From: Pseudomonadota bacterium
GTDB taxonomy: Bacteria; Pseudomonadota; Gammaproteobacteria; Burkholderiales; Ferrovaceae
Length of the DNA stretch: 6,350 nucleotides
Assembly (NCBI GenBank): GCA_021828745.1
Contig: JAJZDE010000074.1
Span: 1 to 6,350, forward strand
Direction of reading: 5' to 3'
Every line of letters begins with the position of its first letter. Position 1 is the stretch's first letter. Positions 1-6,350 of this stretch are shown piece by piece. The translations under genes were made by a program, and so were the position numbers. The notes under the pieces are model-generated. The model was not told the origin of the DNA and did no database searches. It saw only the letters and a program-made list of their open reading frames with translations.

Positions 1-3
1 TAA
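1..3 (+). other. possible stop codon of an upstream gene
   Basis: The window opens with TAA one base before the ATG of hupJ. In rhizobial-type operons the preceding gene is hupI (rubredoxin), often tightly spaced to hupJ. This triplet could be its stop codon, but with no upstream sequence the reading frame cannot be confirmed. Confidence 0.3.
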
Positions 4-4
4 A

Positions 5-508
5 ATGATGCAAGGCGCGCTGAAACTTGAGGCGGTATTCAACGAAATAGCCCGGACGCGCATGGAGGGGGTGCCTGTTCTCAACCCGGCTCTGCGCGTC
101 GAAGCCGTGGGGTTCCGTTCATGGGAGGGACGTTGGGTGGGTGTGCTGGTAACGCCATGGATGATCAACCTGGTATTGCTGCCGGGAGAGGGCGAACCGC
201 TCGTTCCCTTGGCACTGGGCGAAAAAATGACCTGGCTTTTTCCCTCGGGCAGTTATGAATTCATGGGATTGAATGAACCCATGCTGGGTGTATGCCATGT
301 CTGTTCGTTGATTTCACCCGTCACGGAGTTCACTTCGCACGATGAAGTCCTGGCCATTGCGCAGGAAATCCTCACTGCCTTGTTCATCGAAGGAAGAGAT
401 GATCTGCCGGCAAGCAGCAGAGAGGCACGCATGACAAACCCGTTGGCGGGTCGGAACGAGATGTCGCGACGTGATTTTTTACGCATCCCCCTGATGGGCG
501 GTCAGTGA
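5..508 (+). CDS. hupJ: [NiFe]-hydrogenase assembly chaperone, HybE/HupJ family
   Basis: 167-residue cytoplasmic protein resembling E. coli HybE (about 160 residues), recognised by an N-terminal helix with FNEIAR (12-17), an EGRW segment (41-44), the hallmark GVLVTPWMINLVLLPG (46-61) and CHVCSLISP (97-105). HybE proteins are chaperones of [NiFe]-hydrogenase assembly, and E. coli HybE is linked to the Tat-exported small subunit of hydrogenase-2. Family alignment starts close to residue 8, so the ATG at 5 (or the adjacent ATG at 8) gives a full-length protein. Its ribosome binding site would lie outside the window. Some family members carry an N-terminal rubredoxin domain. That cannot be fully excluded here, because the frame stays open to the window edge, but a separate hupI upstream is more likely. 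The C-terminus carries an unusual SRRDFLR (154-160). The stop codon overlaps the hupK start by one base. The family call is firm; the symbol is assigned by hup gene order (hoxT-type in other nomenclature). Confidence 0.93.
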   Translation: MMQGALKLEAVFNEIARTRMEGVPVLNPALRVEAVGFRSWEGRWVGVLVTPWMINLVLLPGEGEPLVPLALGEKMTWLFPSGSYEFMGLNEPMLGVCHVCSLISPVTEFTSHDEVLAIAQEILTALFIEGRDDLPASSREARMTNPLAGRNEMSRRDFLRIPLMGGQ

Positions 509-1578
509 TGCCCGATGTGGGCAAACTGAATCTGCGCATCCTCTGGGATGGTAAAACCGTTCACGGAGTGGAAGTAAAATCGACCCGTCCACCGGCCTAC
601 CGGCTGCTGCCGGGAAGGTCGCCGGATGAGGCCGTGCAACTGATCCCTCTGTTGTATGGCGTGTGCGGCAAGGCTCAACGAGCGGCTGCGCTGGCGGCAG
701 TATCCTCTGCACAGGGTCGTGACGTGCCGCAACTTGAAGAACTCGAGCAGGGTGTACTTTGCGAGGCGATGCAGGAACATTTATGGCGTTTGCTGCTGGA
801 CTGGCCAAAATTGCTGGGTTTTCCGCTGCCAGAGGCGCAGTTTGTGCGTTGGCACGCGGCACTGAACGCACTGGCGACTGGCCATGGCGACGCTGAAAAT
901 TTGCTGGCGGAACTGCATCGAGCGTTGCTGGGCATGACGGCTGAAGAATGGCGGCGAGTGGACACACAGGCAAAGTTGTTCGAGTGTCTGAAAGCGGGGG
1001 ATGGCCTGTTGGCACCGATCCTCAAGGCTCTCGAATACAGGGAAATTCACCTGGATTTTGCCGGGGAACAGGCACAAGGTGATTTTCTGCCGCGTTGGAC
1101 GGCATCTGATGTCAGCCGGAACCTTGCGGCTCAACTGGGTGGTGCGTTTGCCGCCCTGCCGCAGTTGGATGGCAAGCCACTGGAAACGGGAGCGCTGGCG
1201 CGTACCCGGCACATGCCGTTGCTACGGGATGCGTTGCGTCGGGCCCCTACCGGGTTGCTGGCAAGGTTGATTGCCAGACTGGTTGATTTGCTGGATAGTG
1301 TGTCGGCACGGGGTCGCATCGGGCACGATGGCAGGGGATTGTCGGTGGTGCAAACGGCGCGCGGAATGCTGCTGCATCATGTGCGTATTGAAAGTGGACG
1401 CGTTGCGGAGTATTGGATTGTAGCACCCACCGAATGGAATTTTCATCCGCAGGGTGCATTGACGGGTTTGATCGGCTTGCGGGAGGGCAATGCCGCGCGC
1501 CTGATGGAAACCGCGCAACTGTTCGTGTTGTCGCTTGATCCCTGTGTGGAATTTGAGATCGAGGTCATTCATGCATGA
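508..1578 (+). CDS. hupK: HupK/HoxV-family hydrogenase maturation scaffold (large-subunit-like)
   Basis: 356-residue protein that is a degenerate relative of the [NiFe]-hydrogenase large subunit. The N-terminus has the large-subunit-like VHGVEVKSTRPP (18-29), then YGVCGKAQRAA (50-60), which corresponds to the RxCGxCxxxH active-site motif with only one cysteine kept (Cys53). The C-terminus has LDPCVEF (343-349), corresponding to DPCxxCxxH with only the first cysteine kept (Cys346). There is no nickel-binding set of four cysteines, so it is not a hydrogenase. HoxV/HupK proteins are thought to hold the Fe(CN)2(CO) unit on its way from HypC/HypD to the large subunit, and are typical of oxygen-exposed systems. 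I chose ATG 508, whose A is the last base of the hupJ TGA. GTG 505, one codon upstream, is an alternative. A weak GGGCGG (496-501) precedes it. The 3' end overlaps hypA by 8 bases. The family is secure; the detailed role is inferred from homologues. Confidence 0.9.
   Translation: MPDVGKLNLRILWDGKTVHGVEVKSTRPPAYRLLPGRSPDEAVQLIPLLYGVCGKAQRAAALAAVSSAQGRDVPQLEELEQGVLCEAMQEHLWRLLLDWPKLLGFPLPEAQFVRWHAALNALATGHGDAENLLAELHRALLGMTAEEWRRVDTQAKLFECLKAGDGLLAPILKALEYREIHLDFAGEQAQGDFLPRWTASDVSRNLAAQLGGAFAALPQLDGKPLETGALARTRHMPLLRDALRRAPTGLLARLIARLVDLLDSVSARGRIGHDGRGLSVVQTARGMLLHHVRIESGRVAEYWIVAPTEWNFHPQGALTGLIGLREGNAARLMETAQLFVLSLDPCVEFEIEVIHA
1561..1564 (+). promoter_or_regulatory. ribosome binding site for hypA
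   Basis: GAGG located six bases before the hypA ATG, inside the end of the hupK coding sequence. It supports the start at 1571 over the longer open frame. Confidence 0.6.
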
Positions 1579-1912
1579 GATGTCGCTGGCGGAAGGAATC
1601 GTGCAACTGGTGGAAGACGCTGTGCGTGCCGAGGGATGCGCGAGGGTGCGTGCCGTATGGCTGGATATCGGACAACTGGCTGTCGTGGAAAAGGAGGCGT
1701 TGCGTTTCTGTTTCGATGTGGTGACACGCGATACCGTTGCGGAAGGTGCGCGTCTGGAAATCATCGAAACGCCGGGGCAAGGCTGGTGCATGAAGTGCGA
1801 AGGCAACGTGAAGGTTGCGGCCTTGTATGAAGCATGCCCCGTCTGCGGCAGTTATCAGATTCAGGTGACGGGCGGAGACGAGATGCGTGTCAGGGAACTG
1901 GAAGTGGAATAG
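1571..1912 (+). CDS. hypA: hydrogenase nickel incorporation protein HypA
   Basis: 113-residue nickel metallochaperone that, with HypB, delivers Ni to the hydrogenase large-subunit precursor in the cytoplasm. The length fits the family (E. coli HypA is 116). The N-terminal MHEMSL carries the invariant His2-Glu3 of the nickel site. The zinc-binding loop has two intact CxxC pairs, Cys73/Cys76 (GWCMKC) and Cys89/Cys92 (ACPVCGS). The start at 1571 is fixed because the N-terminal amine and His2 bind nickel, and it is preceded by GAGG six bases upstream. The open frame extends 12 codons further upstream, but that extension lies inside hupK and would bury the MHE motif. The start lies within the last codons of hupK, so translation is probably coupled. 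The hypB start follows 9 bases after the stop. Confidence 0.97.
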   Translation: MHEMSLAEGIVQLVEDAVRAEGCARVRAVWLDIGQLAVVEKEALRFCFDVVTRDTVAEGARLEIIETPGQGWCMKCEGNVKVAALYEACPVCGSYQIQVTGGDEMRVRELEVE

Positions 1913-1917
1913 GGGAG
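1911..1917 (+). promoter_or_regulatory. ribosome binding site for hypB
   Basis: AGGGGAG beginning within the hypA stop codon and ending four bases before the hypB ATG. It is one of the two strongest Shine-Dalgarno sequences in the window, alongside that of hypC. It sits in the longest intergenic gap (9 bases). Confidence 0.75.
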
Positions 1918-1921
1918 TGAT

Positions 1922-2782
1922 ATGTGTACGACATGCGGATGTGGATCGGGACAAACACTGATTGGGGGGCATGCGCTCAGGCAGCATCGCAAGCCCGGCG
2001 CGCAGGTGCACTATCGGGCGCTTGTGAAAAATGTCGCACATGACCCTGTCCACGCTACGATTGATTTCGGTGCCGGTCCCGCAGGGGCACATGCGCCGGG
2101 ATTGAGTCAGGCGCGCATGGTGAAAATCGAGCGCGACATCTTGTCCAAGAACGATGCGTATGCCAACGAAAACCGCAGTTACTTGTCCGGACATGGCATT
2201 TTCGCGCTCAACCTGGTATCCAGTCCAGGCTCGGGAAAAACCACCCTGCTGGTGAAAAGCATCAACGCGCTGGGCGGCAGTCTGCCCCTTGCCGTGATCG
2301 AAGGCGATCAGCAGACGGACAATGACGCCGCGCGCATCCGCGCCACCGGGGCAGTCGCCCTGCAGATCAATACCGGTAAGGGCTGCCATCTGGATGCACA
2401 CATGGTGGGACAGGCAATGCAGCAACTGAATTTGCAGGACGACAGCCTGTTGCTGATCGAGAATGTCGGCAATCTGGTGTGCCCGGCCGGCTTCGATCTG
2501 GGCGAAGCGCACAAGGTGGCCATTCTTTCCGTGACCGAGGGCGAAGACAAGCCGCTCAAGTACCCCGACATGTTCAACGCAGCGGACTTGATGCTGCTGA
2601 ATAAGTGCGACCTCTTGCCCTATCTGGATTTCGATGCCGGTCTCGCGGTGGAGAATGCGCGTCGGGTGAATCCGGAGATACAGGTGATCCGTATCTCCGC
2701 CACCAGCGGCGAGGGCATGGAGGCATGGCTGGAATGGATCAGGGCGGGCTGCCGGAAAGCGATTGCCGCAAAACGGCCATGA
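1922..2782 (+). CDS. hypB: hydrogenase nickel incorporation GTPase HypB
   Basis: 286-residue SIMIBI-class GTPase that drives nickel insertion with HypA; close to the 290 residues of E. coli HypB. The N-terminus MCTTCGCG holds the CxxCxC high-affinity nickel site (Cys2, Cys5, Cys7). A linker of about 55 residues follows with six scattered histidines (17, 22, 30, 40, 44, 57). The G domain has the Walker A/P-loop SSPGSGKTT (100-108), the metal-binding GKGCHLDAH (152-160, Cys155-His156) at the dimer interface, ENVGNLVCP (180-188, Cys187), and the guanine-specificity motif NKCD (227-230, NKxD type). All expected functional residues are present. The start is supported by a strong AGGGGAG Shine-Dalgarno at 1911-1917 and by the need for the N-terminal cysteine motif. 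The stop overlaps the hypF start in an ATGA arrangement. Confidence 0.97.
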   Translation: MCTTCGCGSGQTLIGGHALRQHRKPGAQVHYRALVKNVAHDPVHATIDFGAGPAGAHAPGLSQARMVKIERDILSKNDAYANENRSYLSGHGIFALNLVSSPGSGKTTLLVKSINALGGSLPLAVIEGDQQTDNDAARIRATGAVALQINTGKGCHLDAHMVGQAMQQLNLQDDSLLLIENVGNLVCPAGFDLGEAHKVAILSVTEGEDKPLKYPDMFNAADLMLLNKCDLLPYLDFDAGLAVENARRVNPEIQVIRISATSGEGMEAWLEWIRAGCRKAIAAKRP

Positions 2783-5091
2783 TACACGCGCAGATCAAGG
2801 TGTCCGGGCAGGTTCAGGGCGTGGGCTTCCGGCCTTTCGTGTTCCGGCTTGCGCATGAACTGGGGCTTGCGGGCTGGGTGCGCAACGACAGCAGTGGCGT
2901 GGAAATTTCGGTCGAGGGCGAGCGTTTTCAGGTGGCACGTTTGATTGAACGCCTGCAAAGCGAGCCGCCTGTGCTGGCGCGCGTGGAAAAGATCACGCAT
3001 GATCTATTGCCGTCGACCTCGGGCTTGCGGGGTTTCAGCATTGCGGCGAGCAGACCCGGGCGCGTGCAGACCGGCATCGCACCCGACATGACGGTCTGCC
3101 CCGATTGCCTGTCAGAGCTGTTCGACCCCGCCAACCGTCGTTATCGCCATCCTTTCATCAATTGCCTACATTGTGGGCCACGCTATACGCTGACGGTAAA
3201 GTTGCCTTATGATCGCGCTCACACCAGCATGGCGAAATTTACGCAATGTCCGGCTTGTCAGCGCGAATATGATGATCCTGGCACACGCCGATTCCATGCA
3301 CAGCCCAACGCCTGTCCGGCATGCGGACCCGACTTGAGTTTACATGACGAACACTGGCAACGGGTCCCAACCGATGATTGCATCGCCACTGTTGCAGCCA
3401 GGATCAGTTCAGGGCAGATCGTTGCTGTCAAGGGCGTGGGTGGATTCCATCTGGTCTGCGATGCGTCAAACAATGTTGCGGTAGACAGAATGCGCAGAGG
3501 CAAACAGCGGGATGAAAAGCCATTTGCAGTGATGGTACTCAACCGGCTGTCTGCGGGACGCCATGCCGAGGTTTCCGAGTATGAAGCGGCGCTGCTGGAA
3601 ACAGGCGAGCGGCCCATCGTGCTGCTGAAGAAATCGGCTGCCTGCGATACTGAACTGCCCAGCATCGCCCCCGGCTTATCCGGTATCGGTCTGATGCTGC
3701 CTTATACGCCATTGCACTATCTGCTGTTCCACGAGTTGCTCGGAAAACCTGTGGGCAGCGACTGGCAGCAACAGGCAACGTCGCTGGCGCTGGTGATGAC
3801 CAGCGCCAATCCCGGCGGCGAGCCGTTGGTGAGAAATGATGGGGAGGCGCGTGCATCGTTATCCGGTCTGTGCGACGCCTTTTTGACGCATGATCGCGAA
3901 ATCCTGCATCGCTGCGACGACAGCGTAGTGCGTGCAACGCCCATGCCGGGGGAAGGACAAAAATTCCAATTCATCCGCCGCGCACGCGGCTATACACCAT
4001 GCCGGATCCTGATGCCTCACAGCGGCCCGTCTATCCTGGCTTGCGGGGCATGGCTGAAAAATACCGTGTGTCTTACGCGTGGCAACGAGGCTTTTGTGTC
4101 GCAGCATATCGGTGATCTGGATCATGCCGCCATGCGACGGATGCTGGACGAGACAGTGGCTCACTTGTGCGATATCCTCGACGTGCAACCTCGAGCGGTC
4201 GCGCACGATCTGCATCCGGATTTTTTCAGCACACAGTTCGCACAGGCTTATGCTGCGCAGCACGGCTTGCCGGTATTTGCCGTGCAGCACCATCATGCCC
4301 ACATCGCCTCTGTCTGCACTGAGCATCACATCGACGAAACGGTGCTTGGACTGGCACTGGACGGTACGGGTCTGGGGACGGACGGCAGTATGTGGGGCGG
4401 TGAACTGTTGCGCGTGACGGGTCCGGACTTCGGACGGCTGGGGCATCTCGCGCCATTGCCTATGCCGGGCGGCGATCGGGCCGCGCGTGAACCGTGGCGC
4501 ATGGCAGCGGCAGCGCTGTTCGAGATGGGAAGAAGCGATGAGATCGTGCGCCGCTTTCCGGCTCAGGCGGGTGCTGAAACTGTGGCGGTCATGTTGCAGC
4601 GCCGGTTGAATTGCGTTGCCACCAGCAGTATGGGACGTCTGTTCGATTCCGCTGCCGGGCTGCTGGGCGTCAGCGAAATTCAGGGTTATGAGGGACAGGC
4701 AGCGATGTTGCTGGAAGGACTGGCAGAGCAACGGGGCAAGGTGGCAGCGTTGGCTCGCGGTTACGCCATCAGCCACGATGGCGTGCTGGATTTTATTCCA
4801 TTGCTGGCAGCGCTCGCCGATTGCAAGGACGCTGCCTACGGTGCAGCCCTGTTTCATGCCACGCTTGCCGATGGACTGAGCGCATGGGTGCTTCGTGCCG
4901 CCGAACGAAACACCATCAACGTAGTCGTGTTGGGCGGGGGATGTTTTTTGAATGGGGTATTGTCGCGGGCGCTGATTGAAAATCTGTCGGCGCTGTGCGT
5001 GCTGACCGCGCAACAGTTGCCGCCCAATGATGGGGGCATTGCGCTGGGTCAGGCCAGCATCGCCCTGCAACGCATCCATCGAGGAGTTTGA
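2779..5091 (+). CDS. hypF: carbamoyltransferase HypF
   Basis: 770-residue cytoplasmic enzyme that uses carbamoyl phosphate and ATP to carbamoylate the C-terminal cysteine of HypE, the first step in making the cyanide ligands of the active-site iron (E. coli HypF is 750). Domains in order: acylphosphatase-like (1-90; VQGVGFRPF with Arg18, and Asn36); zinc-finger domain with four CxxC pairs (107/110, 129/132, 157/160, 179/182) at the canonical 18-24-18 spacing; YrdC-like nucleotide-binding domain (about 200-390; [33 protein letters not shown]); and Kae1-like carbamoyltransferase domain (about 410-770; [16 protein letters not shown] with metal-binding histidines 504-508, [28 protein letters not shown]). 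Complete, with no missing motif. The start at 2779 overlaps the hypB stop by 4 bases (ATGA). The frame is open 58 codons further upstream, but that is inside hypB and does not match the family. No clear Shine-Dalgarno precedes it. Confidence 0.98.
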   Translation: MIHAQIKVSGQVQGVGFRPFVFRLAHELGLAGWVRNDSSGVEISVEGERFQVARLIERLQSEPPVLARVEKITHDLLPSTSGLRGFSIAASRPGRVQTGIAPDMTVCPDCLSELFDPANRRYRHPFINCLHCGPRYTLTVKLPYDRAHTSMAKFTQCPACQREYDDPGTRRFHAQPNACPACGPDLSLHDEHWQRVPTDDCIATVAARISSGQIVAVKGVGGFHLVCDASNNVAVDRMRRGKQRDEKPFAVMVLNRLSAGRHAEVSEYEAALLETGERPIVLLKKSAACDTELPSIAPGLSGIGLMLPYTPLHYLLFHELLGKPVGSDWQQQATSLALVMTSANPGGEPLVRNDGEARASLSGLCDAFLTHDREILHRCDDSVVRATPMPGEGQKFQFIRRARGYTPCRILMPHSGPSILACGAWLKNTVCLTRGNEAFVSQHIGDLDHAAMRRMLDETVAHLCDILDVQPRAVAHDLHPDFFSTQFAQAYAAQHGLPVFAVQHHHAHIASVCTEHHIDETVLGLALDGTGLGTDGSMWGGELLRVTGPDFGRLGHLAPLPMPGGDRAAREPWRMAAAALFEMGRSDEIVRRFPAQAGAETVAVMLQRRLNCVATSSMGRLFDSAAGLLGVSEIQGYEGQAAMLLEGLAEQRGKVAALARGYAISHDGVLDFIPLLAALADCKDAAYGAALFHATLADGLSAWVLRAAERNTINVVVLGGGCFLNGVLSRALIENLSALCVLTAQQLPPNDGGIALGQASIALQRIHRGV
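5081..5086 (+). promoter_or_regulatory. ribosome binding site for hypC
   Basis: GAGGAG six bases before the hypC ATG, embedded in the last codons of hypF. It settles the hypC start at 5093 rather than the upstream in-frame codons. Confidence 0.75.
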
Positions 5092-5092
5092 C

Positions 5093-5347
5093 ATGTGTCT
5101 CGCCATACCCGCCCGCATCGAAGAACTGATCGTCCCGTGCAACGCAATCGTCGATCTTGGCGGTGTGCGTAAAGAGATATCGTTGGCGCTGGTGGAGGAT
5201 GTGGTTGTCGGCGATTATGTCATCGTGCACGTCGGTTATGCCTTGCAAAAACTGGATCAGGAGGAGGCGTTACGCACGCTGGAGTTGTTCGCAGAGATGG
5301 GGGCGCTTGCCGAGTTGCGCGCCGAACTTGGCGAGAGCGCGACATGA
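5093..5347 (+). CDS. hypC: hydrogenase maturation chaperone HypC
   Basis: 84-residue HypC/HybG/HupF-family chaperone. The N-terminal MCLAIP contains the essential Cys2, exposed after removal of Met1, through which HypC binds HypD and the Fe(CN)2(CO) unit and then the large-subunit precursor. Further family features are the [18 protein letters not shown] beta-barrel segment (20-37) and [12 protein letters not shown] (41-52), followed by a helical C-terminus. The start at 5093 is fixed by the MC motif and by GAGGAG at 5081-5086, six bases upstream. The frame is open 22 codons further up, but that part lies inside the end of hypF. Only one base separates the hypF stop from this ATG, and the stop overlaps the hypD start as ATGA. 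A HupF/HoxL paralogue would look similar, but the position between hypF and hypD argues for HypC. Confidence 0.96.
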   Translation: MCLAIPARIEELIVPCNAIVDLGGVRKEISLALVEDVVVGDYVIVHVGYALQKLDQEEALRTLELFAEMGALAELRAELGESAT

Positions 5348-6350
5348 AATACGTGGATGAATTTCGTGACGGCGAGTTGGCGAAAAATATTGTCTCCAAC
5401 ATTGCCCGTGAGGTTGATCCAAAAAGCGTCTATCGGCTGATGGAGTTTTGCGGGGGACATACGCATGCCATTTCGCGCTATGGACTTGTCGATCTGTTAC
5501 CTGCCAATGTGCGGATGATACATGGTCCCGGCTGCCCGGTGTGTGTGCTGCCCGTCGGTCGCATCGATCAGGCGATCCGCCTGGCGCGCGAGCAGGGCGT
5601 GATTCTGTGTACCTATGCCGACACGTTGCGCGTACCGGCGTCAAACAATCTGTCGCTGATGCGTGCCAGGGCTCAAGGTTCCGATGTGCGTATGGTCTAT
5701 TCGACGCAGGATGTGCTGAAGATTGCACGCGAACATCCCGATCGTGAAGTTGTATTCCTCGCCATCGGTTTTGAGACCACCACGCCACCGACTGCAGTGG
5801 CGGTCAAACAGGCCGCTTTCGAAGACTTGAAGAATTTCAGCATCCTGTGCGACCATGTACTGACTCCTGCTGCGATGCACGCCATTTTGAAGGTTTCGGG
5901 GGGCGTGGCGCTGGATGGTTTCGTGGGTCCGGCGCATGTCTCCACCATCATCGGCAGCAAACCCTATGAGCCTTTCGCCGAAGATTATGGCAAGCCGGTG
6001 GTCATCGCTGGTTTTGAGCCGCTGGATGTGATGCAGGCCATCCTGATGCTGGTACGTCAGATCAATGCCGGGCGCGCTGTCGTGGAAAATGAATTCGTCC
6101 GTGCGGTCACGCGTGAGGGCAATCTCAAGGCGCAGGAGTTGGTGTCGGAGGTGTTCGAGTTGCGGGATACGTTCGAATGGCGTGGATTGGGGAGCGTGCC
6201 CGACAGCGCATTGAAGTTGCGTTCAGAGTTCGCCCCATTCGATGCGGAACTGAAATTCGATGTGGATTATGTCGCCGTGCCAGACAATAAGGCGTGTGAA
6301 TGCGCCACTATTCTGCGTGGGCAGAAACGCCCGCAGGAATGCAAGATTTT
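5344..6350 (+). CDS. hypD: hydrogenase maturation protein HypD (3' truncated by window)
   Basis: The frame is open from ATG 5344 to the window edge without a stop, giving 335 complete codons. The family is about 370-380 residues long, so roughly 40 residues are missing. HypD is the iron-sulfur scaffold that, with HypC, assembles the Fe(CN)2(CO) moiety. Visible motifs are [10 protein letters not shown] (33-42, Cys36), [11 protein letters not shown] (60-70, Cys64 and Cys67, a CxxC), AIGFETTTP (140-148), [13 protein letters not shown] (192-204) and, near the edge, the beginning of the C-terminal [4Fe-4S] cysteine region (Cys318, Cys320, Cys333). The remaining cluster ligands would lie beyond the window. 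The start overlaps the hypC stop by 4 bases (ATGA), with a weak GAGAG at 5333-5337. No frameshift is seen. The truncation comes from the window boundary, not a mutation. hypE is the expected next gene. Confidence 0.97.
   Translation, partial: MKYVDEFRDGELAKNIVSNIAREVDPKSVYRLMEFCGGHTHAISRYGLVDLLPANVRMIHGPGCPVCVLPVGRIDQAIRLAREQGVILCTYADTLRVPASNNLSLMRARAQGSDVRMVYSTQDVLKIAREHPDREVVFLAIGFETTTPPTAVAVKQAAFEDLKNFSILCDHVLTPAAMHAILKVSGGVALDGFVGPAHVSTIIGSKPYEPFAEDYGKPVVIAGFEPLDVMQAILMLVRQINAGRAVVENEFVRAVTREGNLKAQELVSEVFELRDTFEWRGLGSVPDSALKLRSEFAPFDAELKFDVDYVAVPDNKACECATILRGQKRPQECKI

Larger units (their letters stand above)
5..6350 (+). other. hupJK-hypABFCD maturation operon (partial)
   Basis: Seven co-directional genes with junctions of -1, -8, +9, -4, +1 and -4 bases. 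No terminator-like hairpin with a T-run separates them. This is almost certainly one transcriptional unit extending beyond both edges. By analogy with known hup/hyp clusters, hydrogenase structural genes and hupG/H/I are expected upstream, and hypE downstream. Confidence 0.88.

Noticed and set aside
1571..1921. Internal FNR-type promoter for hypB, as known within hypA of rhizobial clusters
   Set aside because: I searched by eye for a TTGAT-N4-ATCAA palindrome in and around hypA and found only half-sites (TTGAT near 1467, 1537 and 2061) without the matching second half.
1565..2512. Minus-strand open frame (315 codons) opposite hypA and hypB
   Set aside because: It spans two well-supported plus-strand genes across their junction and has no recognisable domain; an artefact of GC-rich codon use.
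2605..2778. 58-codon N-terminal extension of hypF
   Set aside because: The region codes for the C-terminal part of HypB in another frame. HypF homologues begin just before the VQGVGFRPF acylphosphatase motif, matching the ATG at 2779.
1..3000. Sigma-54 promoter (-24/-12) inside the operon
   Set aside because: TGGCAC occurs several times (for example near 220, 850, 1011 and 2933), but none is followed at the right spacing by a TTGC-type -12 element, and all lie inside coding sequence.
5027..5092. 22-codon N-terminal extension of hypC
   Set aside because: HypC function requires the cysteine at position 2, and a good SD precedes the ATG at 5093.
3859..5142. Long minus-strand open frame (427 codons) opposite hypF
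   Set aside because: It lies wholly antisense to the clearly recognisable Kae1-like domain of hypF, its translation is rich in low-plausibility Gln/His/Arg/Cys stretches, and it shows no family motif. It is a codon-bias shadow.
5344..6350. hypD as a pseudogene because it lacks a stop codon
   Set aside because: The frame is intact with all expected motifs up to the final bases. The missing end is due only to the window boundary.

Overview
This window is one uninterrupted, plus-strand stretch of a [NiFe]-hydrogenase maturation operon. It contains seven genes in the order hupJ (HybE family), hupK (HoxV family), hypA, hypB, hypF, hypC and hypD. The last is cut by the right edge of the window. 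Coding density is essentially complete: neighbouring genes overlap by 1, 8, 4 and 4 bases, or are separated by 9 and 1 bases. There is no intergenic stretch large enough for another gene, and I see no RNA gene, mobile element, CRISPR array or terminator.

The gene order matches the hup/hyp layout known from aerobic or microaerobic H2-oxidising Proteobacteria (hupGHIJK-hypABFCDEX in rhizobia), with hypF between hypB and hypC. E. coli has a different arrangement. The protein sequences and moderately GC-rich base use suggest a proteobacterium, most likely a betaproteobacterium (a Nitrosomonadales-type organism is a guess). The window holds no taxonomic marker. The structural genes for the hydrogenase and hupG/H/I should lie just upstream, and the end of hypD, probably followed by hypE, just downstream.

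The products should work as one assembly line. HypF (carbamoyltransferase, with HypE outside the window) makes the cyanide ligands of the active-site iron. The HypC-HypD complex carries the Fe(CN)2(CO) unit. HupK, a degenerate copy of the hydrogenase large subunit, probably acts as an intermediate scaffold for that unit. HypA and HypB deliver nickel. HupJ is probably a chaperone for the Tat-exported small subunit or the assembling heterodimer. HupJ and HupK together point to an uptake hydrogenase that is exported and matured in the presence of some oxygen.

All genes look intact and retain their expected catalytic or metal-binding residues. I did not find a new system here. The points most worth a second look are a Tat-signal-like SRRDFLR motif at the very C-terminus of HupJ, the two active-site-type cysteines retained in HupK, and the tight translational coupling along the operon.
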